7,555 nucleotides of DNA from Planctomycetota bacterium (GTDB lineage: Bacteria; Planctomycetota; SKW154), in assembly GCA_026418755.1 (NCBI GenBank), contig JAOAAR010000082.1:1-7555 (forward strand). Direction: 5' to 3'. The notes under the pieces are model-generated. The model had not been told where the DNA came from. It worked only from the letters and a program-made list of their open reading frames with translations, and ran no database searches. Position numbers and translations under genes: made by a program. Shown one piece after another: positions 1 to 5,477 of the stretch (positions within the stretch are counted from its first letter, which is position 1; every line of letters starts with the position of its first letter).

Positions 1-707
1 GTGTGAAATCGTGGATAAGCACAGGTGCGCAGTCGAAATGCATCATTGTGTTCGCAAGAACGAAAAAGGATGTTGAGAAACCATATCAAGGGATAAGTGC
101 ATTTATAGTGGAGCCGACTTTCAAAGGGTTTTCGGTTGGAAAGGAAGAGAAGAAGATGGGGCTTCGTGCGTCGGGCACCTGTCAATTGATTTTTGAGAAC
201 GCTGAAATCCCGGCAGAGAACCTGTTAGGAGAAGAGAACGAGGGTTTCAAGATAATGATGAGAGGACTAGACGGAGGCAGGATTGGGATAGCGGCGGAGT
301 CTGTGGGGCTTGCGCGAGCAGCGCTTGAGGCGGCAATCGAGTATTCAAAAGTACGCAAACAGTTCGGAAAGTTCCTTTACGAATTCGGAATGATACAACA
401 GAAGATTGCGGATATGGGAACACGACTCGAAGCGGCAAGGCTTCTCACTTGGCAGGCAGCAAAATTGAAAGATGCAGGATTGCCCCACTCGAAAGAAGCG
501 TCTATGGCAAAACTCTTTGCCTCAGAGACAGCGTTCTATTGTGCAACAGAGGCGGTGCAGATTCACGGCGGATACGGATACACAAAAGATTATCCTGTTG
601 AGAGGTATTTCCGTGATTCGAAAGTCTCCGAGATATTTGAGGGAACAAGCGAGATTCAGAGGACGGTCATAGCGAGACATCTTTTGGGATTAGTGAAATC
701 GCGCTGA
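1..707 (+). CDS. Acyl-CoA dehydrogenase, C-terminal part (5' end outside window)
   Basis: This is an FAD-dependent acyl-CoA dehydrogenase that makes the trans-2-enoyl-CoA and passes electrons to electron-transfer flavoprotein. The frame is open to the window edge. The first visible residues (VKSWISTGAQS) match the middle beta-domain of the family, so roughly the N-terminal 40% is missing and the GTG at position 3 is not a start. Counting that Val as residue 1, the C-terminal helical domain carries RKQFGK (118-123, FAD/dimer contact), the family signature QIHGGYGY (186-193) followed by RYFRD (201-205), and FEGTSEIQR (212-220). Glu213 in FEGT aligns with the catalytic base of short- and medium-chain enzymes (Glu376 of MCAD); isovaleryl-CoA and long-chain types place this base elsewhere. 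A butyryl-CoA-like or short branched-chain substrate is therefore plausible but not proven. It lies 41 nt upstream of meaB and is probably cotranscribed with it. Confidence 0.96.
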   Translation, partial: VKSWISTGAQSKCIIVFARTKKDVEKPYQGISAFIVEPTFKGFSVGKEEKKMGLRASGTCQLIFENAEIPAENLLGEENEGFKIMMRGLDGGRIGIAAESVGLARAALEAAIEYSKVRKQFGKFLYEFGMIQQKIADMGTRLEAARLLTWQAAKLKDAGLPHSKEASMAKLFASETAFYCATEAVQIHGGYGYTKDYPVERYFRDSKVSEIFEGTSEIQRTVIARHLLGLVKSR

Positions 708-714
708 TGGATTC

Positions 715-735
715 ACACAGACTTGAGTCTTTGTG
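715..735 (+). other. Small imperfect stem-loop before meaB
   Basis: The intercistronic spacer holds the arms AGAC (719-722) and GTCT (727-730) around a TTGA loop. An outer CAC (716-718) can pair with GTG (733-735) if two T residues bulge out. It has no following T-run, so it does not look like an intrinsic terminator. It abuts the meaB ribosome binding site (GTGAGG, 733-738) and could weakly affect translation or mRNA decay. The short stem may be chance. Confidence 0.25.
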
Positions 736-748
736 AGGCTATGCGAGA

Positions 749-1690
749 ATGAAAAACGATACGAAGGCTCTGCTCAAGCGCCTGTATAATGGAGACAGAA
801 CCGCCACAGCGCGACTTATCACCTTGGTTGAGAACAATCTGCCCGCTGCTGAAGAGATAATGGAAGAGGTTTCAAAACATATAGGCAAAGCAATTCGAGT
901 AGGTATCACAGGACCGCCAGGCGTAGGAAAAAGCACACTTGTAGATTTCTTCGCAAAAAAACTCCTTTCAGAAGGTAAGAGAGTCGGAATCATAGCCATA
1001 GACCCCTCGAGTCCTTTTACAGGAGGGGCGCTCCTCGGAGACCGTATAAGAATGCGTGAGATATCGTGTGACGAGAGAGTCTTTATCCGTTCCATGGCAT
1101 CAAGAGGACGGCTGGGAGGACTTTCTGCTTCTGCAGTGGATGCTTCAGACATCCTTGATGCGATGGGGTGCGATGTGGTTATAATCGAGACTGTAGGAGT
1201 GGGACAAACAGAGGTTGAAATTGCGCAGGTATCAGACATTTGTATTCTGATTCTTTCACCTGAATCAGGAGACTCGGTTCAGACGCTCAAAGCCGGGCTT
1301 ATGGAGATTGCCGATATATATGTGGTCAACAAGAGCGACAGAGAAGGTGCAGATAAACTTCAGCGGGAGATAGAGGCGATGTTGGAGATACAAGACGAGG
1401 AAAAAGAGAAGAAGGTTGTTTTAAGGACTGAAGCCATATACGGCAAAGGAGTGGATGAACTGGTAGATGCTGTAAAAGAGTATTTTGCGAAGGCTTCTGC
1501 GGAAAGACTAAGGAGTCGGCGAGTGAGGATGGCAGAATACAAGATTCTTGCCATTTTAGAGGGGCAGATGCGTCAAAGGATGTTGTCCGACGGCTCTCTT
1601 TTTAAAAGTTTGAGCGAAAAAGTAGCCGAAGGAGAGATTACAGCACACTCGGCAGCAAGGAGAATCCTCGACAAGGCATTGGAGGGGTAA
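749..1690 (+). CDS. meaB: MeaB/ArgK-family G-protein chaperone of a B12-dependent acyl-CoA mutase
   Basis: This is a cytoplasmic GTPase of the SIMIBI class. Such proteins gate delivery of adenosylcobalamin to the mutase and protect it from inactivation. The 313 residues match the usual family length. Visible motifs are the P-loop GPPGVGKST (55-63), the switch I/Mg region beginning DPSSPFTGGALLGDR (85-99), the G3-type ETVGVGQTE (147-155) and the guanine-specificity motif NKSD (194-197). The C-terminal helical region used for dimerisation is present (about 250-313). Older annotations call this family LAO/AO transport ATPase ArgK; the context argues for the mutase chaperone. The ATG at 749 is preceded by GTGAGG (733-738) with a 10-nt spacer. 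The gene ends 6 nt before the mutase start and carries the mutase ribosome binding site within its last codons. Its partner may be an isobutyryl-CoA-type mutase, in which case MeaI would be the better functional name. Confidence 0.95.
   Translation: MKNDTKALLKRLYNGDRTATARLITLVENNLPAAEEIMEEVSKHIGKAIRVGITGPPGVGKSTLVDFFAKKLLSEGKRVGIIAIDPSSPFTGGALLGDRIRMREISCDERVFIRSMASRGRLGGLSASAVDASDILDAMGCDVVIIETVGVGQTEVEIAQVSDICILILSPESGDSVQTLKAGLMEIADIYVVNKSDREGADKLQREIEAMLEIQDEEKEKKVVLRTEAIYGKGVDELVDAVKEYFAKASAERLRSRRVRMAEYKILAILEGQMRQRMLSDGSLFKSLSEKVAEGEITAHSAARRILDKALEG
1681..1687 (+). promoter_or_regulatory. Ribosome binding site for the mutase, inside the end of meaB
   Basis: GGAGGGG at 1681-1687 overlaps the Glu-Gly codons just before the meaB stop and lies 9 nt from the mutase ATG at 1697. 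This supports translational coupling of chaperone and mutase, and supports 1697 as the start. Confidence 0.7.
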
Positions 1691-1696
1691 GGCGGT

Positions 1697-3370
1697 ATGG
1701 GAATTTTCAACAAAGAGACTATAAAGAAGATAAAGGAGCAAAAAGAGAAATGGGAGAAAGATTACAACGAGATGCCGAAGCGGGATGAAGTGCGTTTCAT
1801 TACAGCAAGTGGGATGGAGCCTCCCTCTTTGAGTGTGCCGAGTGATGTGCGCGATGATGAGTACGAAGAGAAATTAGGTTTCCCAGGAGAATTTCCATTT
1901 ACCAGAGGCATTCACTCGACAATGTATCGAGGAAGGCTCTGGACGATGAGACAGTTTTCTGGCTTTGGCACAGCGGAAGACACGAACAAGCGATACAAAT
2001 TTTTACTCTCGCATGGGCAGACGGGGCTTTCAGTAGCATTTGACATGCCGACGATAATGGGACGAGATTCGGATGACCCAATGGCAGAGGGAGAGGTTGG
2101 AAAATGTGGTGTGGCTATCTCATCTTTGAAGGATATGGAGATTCTCTTTGACGGAATTCCATTGGATAAGATATCAACCTCGATGACAATCAATGGTCCT
2201 GCTGCTGTCTTATGGGCTTTTTACATTTGCGTTGGAGAGAAACAAAAAGTTCCAATGAAGGCGCTCCGTGGTACGATTCAGAACGATATTTTGAAAGAGT
2301 ACATCGCTCAGAAATCGTTCATATATCCACCTGAACCTTCAATGAGAATCATAACAGACATTTTTGAATTTGGCTCAAAATATGTGCCGCAGTGGAACAC
2401 CATTTCCATCAGCGGCTACCATATTCGAGAGGCAGGTTCAACAGCGGTTCAGGAGTTAGCGTTCACGCTTGCCGACGGCTTCGCTTATGTGGAAGCAGGA
2501 ATAAAGGCAGGTCTGGATGTTGACGAGTTTGCGCCGCGGCTCTCTTTCTTCTTCAATTCACACAACGACATTTTTGAGGAGGTAGCGAAGTTTAGAGCAG
2601 CGCGCCGAATCTGGGCAAAACGGATGCGCTACAAATATGGCGCGAAGAACCCACGCTCCTGGATGTTGCGTTTCCATACTCAAACGGCGGGCTGTACCCT
2701 TACAGCCCAACAGCCCGAGAACAACATCATGCGGGTAGCCTATCAAGCGCTTGCAGCCATATTAGGAGGAACACAATCACTCCACACCAACTCGATGGAC
2801 GAGACCTGGGCATTGCCGACAGAGAAAGCGGTGAAAATCGCATTAAGGACGCAGCAGGTTTTAGCGTACGAAACAGGCGTAGCAAACCTGATTGACCCGC
2901 TTGGGGGTTCGTACTATATCGAGTGGCTAACAGACAAAATGGAAGAAGAAGCAGAAAAGTATTTCAAAAGGATAGAGGGAATGGGAGGGGTAGTACCTGC
3001 AATAGAGAAAGGGTTCTTCCAAAGAGAGATTGCTGATTCGGCTTACAGATATCAAAAGGAGATTGAGAGCAAAAAACGGATTATCGTTGGCGTCAATGAA
3101 TATGTAGAAGAAGAGAAATTGGAGATACCACTTCTCAAAGTTGGGGCTGAAGTGGAACAGCGGCAGGTTGCGAGACTGAAAGAGTTGAGAAGGACACGGG
3201 ACAACAATGCTGTTGCAAAAGCGTTAGACGAAGTTGAGGCGGCAGCCAGAGAGAAAAGGAATATTATGCCGCCCATTCTAAACGCTGCGCGTGCGTATGC
3301 ATCGTTGGGCGAAATAGTGAACGCGATGAAGAAAGTTTTTGGTGAATATAGAGAGCCACCGCTCTTCTAA
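1697..3370 (+). CDS. B12-dependent acyl-CoA mutase, large catalytic subunit (methylmalonyl-CoA mutase family, isobutyryl-CoA mutase-like active site)
   Basis: This is the TIM-barrel substrate-binding subunit of an adenosylcobalamin-dependent acyl-CoA mutase, acting by radical 1,2-rearrangement in the cytoplasm. At 557 residues it stops where two-subunit mutases end (EYREPPLF). It has no C-terminal cobalamin domain and no DxHxxG motif, so a separate small subunit is required. Compared with the Propionibacterium shermanii enzyme as I recall it, residues align at a constant offset of two: Gln195 in TIQND, His242 in SGYH, Arg281 and Ser283 in APRLSFFF. At that offset the substrate-reading positions are Phe87 (Tyr89 in methylmalonyl-CoA mutase) and Gln205 (Arg207, which binds the malonyl carboxylate). 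Phe/Gln is the pair described for isobutyryl-CoA mutase. Many close relatives are nevertheless annotated as methylmalonyl-CoA mutase, so family membership is secure and the substrate is not. The gene follows meaB by 6 nt. Confidence 0.95.
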   Translation: MGIFNKETIKKIKEQKEKWEKDYNEMPKRDEVRFITASGMEPPSLSVPSDVRDDEYEEKLGFPGEFPFTRGIHSTMYRGRLWTMRQFSGFGTAEDTNKRYKFLLSHGQTGLSVAFDMPTIMGRDSDDPMAEGEVGKCGVAISSLKDMEILFDGIPLDKISTSMTINGPAAVLWAFYICVGEKQKVPMKALRGTIQNDILKEYIAQKSFIYPPEPSMRIITDIFEFGSKYVPQWNTISISGYHIREAGSTAVQELAFTLADGFAYVEAGIKAGLDVDEFAPRLSFFFNSHNDIFEEVAKFRAARRIWAKRMRYKYGAKNPRSWMLRFHTQTAGCTLTAQQPENNIMRVAYQALAAILGGTQSLHTNSMDETWALPTEKAVKIALRTQQVLAYETGVANLIDPLGGSYYIEWLTDKMEEEAEKYFKRIEGMGGVVPAIEKGFFQREIADSAYRYQKEIESKKRIIVGVNEYVEEEKLEIPLLKVGAEVEQRQVARLKELRRTRDNNAVAKALDEVEAAAREKRNIMPPILNAARAYASLGEIVNAMKKVFGEYREPPLF

Positions 3371-3391
3371 CCAAACAGGAGGTTATTATTC

Positions 3392-3400
3392 AGAAGGAGG
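3392..3400 (+). promoter_or_regulatory. Strong Shine-Dalgarno site fixing the start of the secreted protein
   Basis: AGAAGGAGG is a near-perfect anti-16S match, 7 nt before the in-frame ATG at 3408. The ATG at 3401 is too close and in another frame. The site excludes an upstream TTG at 3339 as the start. Confidence 0.85.
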
Positions 3401-3407
3401 ATGGCAG

Positions 3408-4289
3408 ATGTTGAAAAAGGGTATGGTTATTCTGACAACGGTTTTGGTGCTCACTTTTCTTGCAGCCCAAGAGCCAACGCAACCGAAGCAACCCCCACCT
3501 GACAAACAGCCAGAACCTGAAAAAGAGACATCAAAGATAAAACTTTTCATAAGTATAACTGACTTTAAAGAGAAGGAAGAGTACAAGTGGCGTCTTTGCG
3601 AGTTCATCGTAAAAGAGACATTTCTTCTGGCAAGCGTTGAGAGAAAAGAAGAGTTCGTGAAGAAGCGGGTGCGCCAGTGGAAGAAAAGCAAGGAGTACAA
3701 AGAAACAAGCGAAGAGGAATTAGTTAAGAAGGCAGAGGAAAACTGGGAGAAACTGCGCAAGGAGAGGCGGCTAGATGCGTGGGACTATTCACATATAGAG
3801 ATTCTCGACCTAAAAAAAGAGCAGGAGAAACTGAATAAAGAGAAGAAAGAAGGTGAGGAAGAGAAGACTCTAACGGAGAATGATTTGCGCAAGATGGCGG
3901 ATTTCATAATCGAAGGAGAAGCCAAATCAGAAGAAAGAGAGAAATCCACATTTTTAGGGCACACAGTCGCATACACTGCTGAGGCATTCTGCAAGGTCAA
4001 AGTGGTCGACGCAAAACTCGGAAAAGTCATTAAAGAATTTGAGAAGAAACACAGAATAAGCGCAGAAGAGGGACAGGATGAAGCGCACAATAGAGCGCTT
4101 CAAGCGGTCGGCTTCTCTATAGCCACAGAGTTAGTGAAACTGGATGTGTTCAAGAAAGGCGCCAAGCAGTTGAAAGAAGAGACGCCAGAACCTCAGGAGA
4201 AACCTGATGAGACTCCGAAAGAGAAACCAGATGAAAAACCCCAAGAGAAACCTGACGAGAAAAAACCTGATGAAGGAGGGTTAGGTTAA
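3408..4289 (+). CDS. Secreted Lys/Glu-rich protein of unknown function with an EKPDE-repeat tail
   Basis: I do not recognise this gene. From the ATG at 3408 it encodes 293 residues. The N-terminus looks like a signal peptide: MLKKG, a hydrophobic stretch (about 7-18) and an AA|Q-like cleavage site near residue 20. There is no lipobox cysteine, so it is probably periplasmic or exported rather than a lipoprotein. A Pro/Gln-rich linker follows (about 22-40). The middle part (42-250) is highly charged, with likely long helices at 80-155. A more globular end (about 182-250) reads like AEAFCKVKVVDAKLGK, a pattern loosely reminiscent of CsgG/FlgT-like envelope proteins in which a strand 'v.vvd...Gkv' is followed by an Ala-rich helix; this resemblance is weak. 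It has two cysteines, Cys64 and Cys195, which could pair after export. The tail is a repeat of EKPDE. It sits 37 nt after the mutase but has its own strong ribosome site and no obvious metabolic link. Confidence 0.85.
   Translation: MLKKGMVILTTVLVLTFLAAQEPTQPKQPPPDKQPEPEKETSKIKLFISITDFKEKEEYKWRLCEFIVKETFLLASVERKEEFVKKRVRQWKKSKEYKETSEEELVKKAEENWEKLRKERRLDAWDYSHIEILDLKKEQEKLNKEKKEGEEEKTLTENDLRKMADFIIEGEAKSEEREKSTFLGHTVAYTAEAFCKVKVVDAKLGKVIKEFEKKHRISAEEGQDEAHNRALQAVGFSIATELVKLDVFKKGAKQLKEETPEPQEKPDETPKEKPDEKPQEKPDEKKPDEGGLG
4182..4274 (+). repeat. EKPDE-type repeat encoding a Pro/Lys/Glu-rich tail
   Basis: Residues 259-289 of the secreted protein contain EKPDE at 264, 272 and 280 (period of 8 residues), followed by KKPDE at 285-289. 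At DNA level the units are close copies of GAGAAACCTGATGA with mainly third-base differences, consistent with slippage or short tandem duplication followed by drift. Such charged Pro-rich tails often act as extended spacers or cell-wall-facing segments; that role is inference here. Confidence 0.8.
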
Positions 4290-4298
4290 CATTCCCAA

Positions 4299-4631
4299 TC
4301 AGTCGAAGAAACTGCTGAATAAGCCTCCTCCCATAAGCAGAGCGAAGAGAAGCAATACTACCAGAGCCAATAACAGAAGAACGATGAAAAATAGAGACCA
4401 TCTGCTGCGTTGTTTCAATTTCCTGGTTTCCTCAACCTGATGCGATGTGTGCTTTGTAAGCGCATCAAGTGCTTCGGAAAAATCCGCCGCTCTGCGCAAC
4501 TGTTCCATTTTGAGCAGATACTTGGCAACACACTTGTAACAGTATGCCGTCTCCCCGTCCAAAAAAGCGAACCCTCTGTCTATATCTTTCTGCGGCACCT
4601 TGTCACCGCACTCAACACAATGATGCATCAC
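4299..4631 (-). CDS. Small membrane-anchored zinc-ribbon protein, function unknown
   Basis: The protein has 110 residues if it starts at the GTG (4631) and 109 if at the adjacent ATG (4628). The N-terminus carries two CxxC pairs, CVEC (5-8) and CYKC (31-34), which should form a four-cysteine zinc ribbon. A polar helical linker follows (about 38-75). Next come a basic stretch (KLKQRSR, 71-77) and one strongly hydrophobic membrane helix (about 79-100) with a short FSSFFD end. By the positive-inside rule the zinc ribbon faces the cytoplasm. I do not recognise a named family. It begins 1 nt after the nfo stop, so it is the last gene of the rpoN cluster and is probably translated by coupling; only a weak GGG precedes the start. 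The CxxC pattern with an intervening 'DGETAYC' resembles zinc ribbons seen at the N-termini of membrane proteins in Planctomycetes-like genomes, from memory only. Confidence 0.8.
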   Translation of the reverse strand: MMHHCVECGDKVPQKDIDRGFAFLDGETAYCYKCVAKYLLKMEQLRRAADFSEALDALTKHTSHQVEETRKLKQRSRWSLFFIVLLLLALVVLLLFALLMGGGLFSSFFD

Positions 4632-4632
4632 C

Positions 4633-5475
4633 CTAACGCCGCCCCAACAAGGTGAACACCTTCTCTATATTCCTCTTATCATCAGCAGATGTCTCTTTTG
4701 GAGTCTCCATTATCATAGGCAGATGAACAAAAGCAGGATGCGCAAGAAAAGCAACAAACCCCTCCCTCCCTATCTCTCCTTCAGCAACATGCCAGTGACG
4801 GTCAACCCGTGAGCCAAGAGGAGTCTTCGAGTCGTTTAAGTGGATACATTTTATCCTATCAGTGCCGACGGTCTCCTTTATTACTCTGACGACTCTCTCA
4901 ATCGCTTCTGCGTTTCTCAAATCATAACCTGCCTGAAACCCGTGTGCCGTATCAAAACAGATGCCGACCCTGTCCTTCCCATCAACATCCTCAAGAATCT
5001 CTTGCAGTTCTTCAAAATGCGAGCCAACTTCCGAGCCCTGCCCTGCTGTGTTCTCCAGCAATAGGATAACAGAGTTTCCAACCGTTTCCAACGCCTCATT
5101 CACGCCTTCCGCAACCCGCTTGAGAGAGTCCCTCTTTTCTTCCTTCGCCTTCCCTGTGTGGCTCACGAGAAATCTCGCCCCCAACAGTTCCGCACGCTCC
5201 AGTTCCCGTACTACCACTTTCACAGAGCGCTGCCACAAAACCCTATCCGCACTCGCAAGATTCGGCAAATACGGCATATGAACAATCACAGGTTCTATGC
5301 TTCTCTCTCGGCAGACGGTTTTAAAATTCTCCGCACTCTCAAGAGGCAATTCCCGCGCTTCCCATCCTCGCGGATTACAACTGAACAACTGAACAGTTTC
5401 GCAACCCGCCTCCACAGCGTATTCCGCAGCCCTTTCAAAGCCACTTCCAATTGGTATATGAACACCTATACGCAT
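4633..5475 (-). CDS. nfo: Endonuclease IV (deoxyribonuclease IV), AP endonuclease
   Basis: This cytoplasmic base-excision-repair enzyme cleaves DNA 5' to abasic sites and trims blocked 3' ends. The 280 residues are the normal family length and form one TIM barrel. All nine zinc ligands of the Escherichia coli enzyme have a counterpart: His66 (VHMP), His106 (SHTG), Glu141 (LEN), Asp175 and His178 (CFDTAH), His212 (HLND), Asp225 and His227 (DRHWH), and Glu257 (METP). The signature DTAHGFQAGYDL and the segment LGSRVDRHWHVAEGEIG are typical. The ATG start at 5475 overlaps the stop of the upstream hydrolase gene as TGATG, so translation is probably coupled. The stop is followed after 1 nt by the zinc-ribbon gene. 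The enzyme looks intact and active. Confidence 0.97.
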   Translation of the reverse strand: MRIGVHIPIGSGFERAAEYAVEAGCETVQLFSCNPRGWEARELPLESAENFKTVCRERSIEPVIVHMPYLPNLASADRVLWQRSVKVVVRELERAELLGARFLVSHTGKAKEEKRDSLKRVAEGVNEALETVGNSVILLLENTAGQGSEVGSHFEELQEILEDVDGKDRVGICFDTAHGFQAGYDLRNAEAIERVVRVIKETVGTDRIKCIHLNDSKTPLGSRVDRHWHVAEGEIGREGFVAFLAHPAFVHLPMIMETPKETSADDKRNIEKVFTLLGRR

Positions 5476-5477
5476 CA
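5473..5477 (-). promoter_or_regulatory. TGATG stop-start overlap joining the hydrolase gene and nfo
   Basis: On the minus strand the stop TGA (5477-5475) shares its last base with the start ATG (5475-5473). This arrangement usually lets terminating ribosomes restart, and argues that the two genes lie on one mRNA. Confidence 0.85.

Noticed and set aside
3..5. GTG as start of the acyl-CoA dehydrogenase
   Set aside because: The sequence right after it is already the conserved middle domain, so the gene simply enters the window from upstream.
749..1690. ArgK-type periplasmic amino-acid transport kinase
   Set aside because: That is an old name for this family. The motifs and the adjacent mutase gene fit the G-protein chaperone role.
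3339..3407. Upstream TTG start extending the secreted protein by 23 residues into the mutase gene
   Set aside because: It lacks a good ribosome site and would bury the signal peptide. The ATG at 3408 has a near-perfect Shine-Dalgarno 7 nt upstream.
4275..4328. GGAGG (4275-4279) and CCTCC (4324-4328) as arms of a bidirectional terminator
   Set aside because: Only five pairs separated by about 44 nt, with no T-run; pairing does not extend.
4523..4538. Sigma-54-like promoter (TGGCA, then TTGTA at the right spacing) on the plus strand
   Set aside because: The -12 GC is GT, both variable consensus positions after TGGCA mismatch, and it lies antisense inside the zinc-ribbon gene with no gene downstream on that strand.
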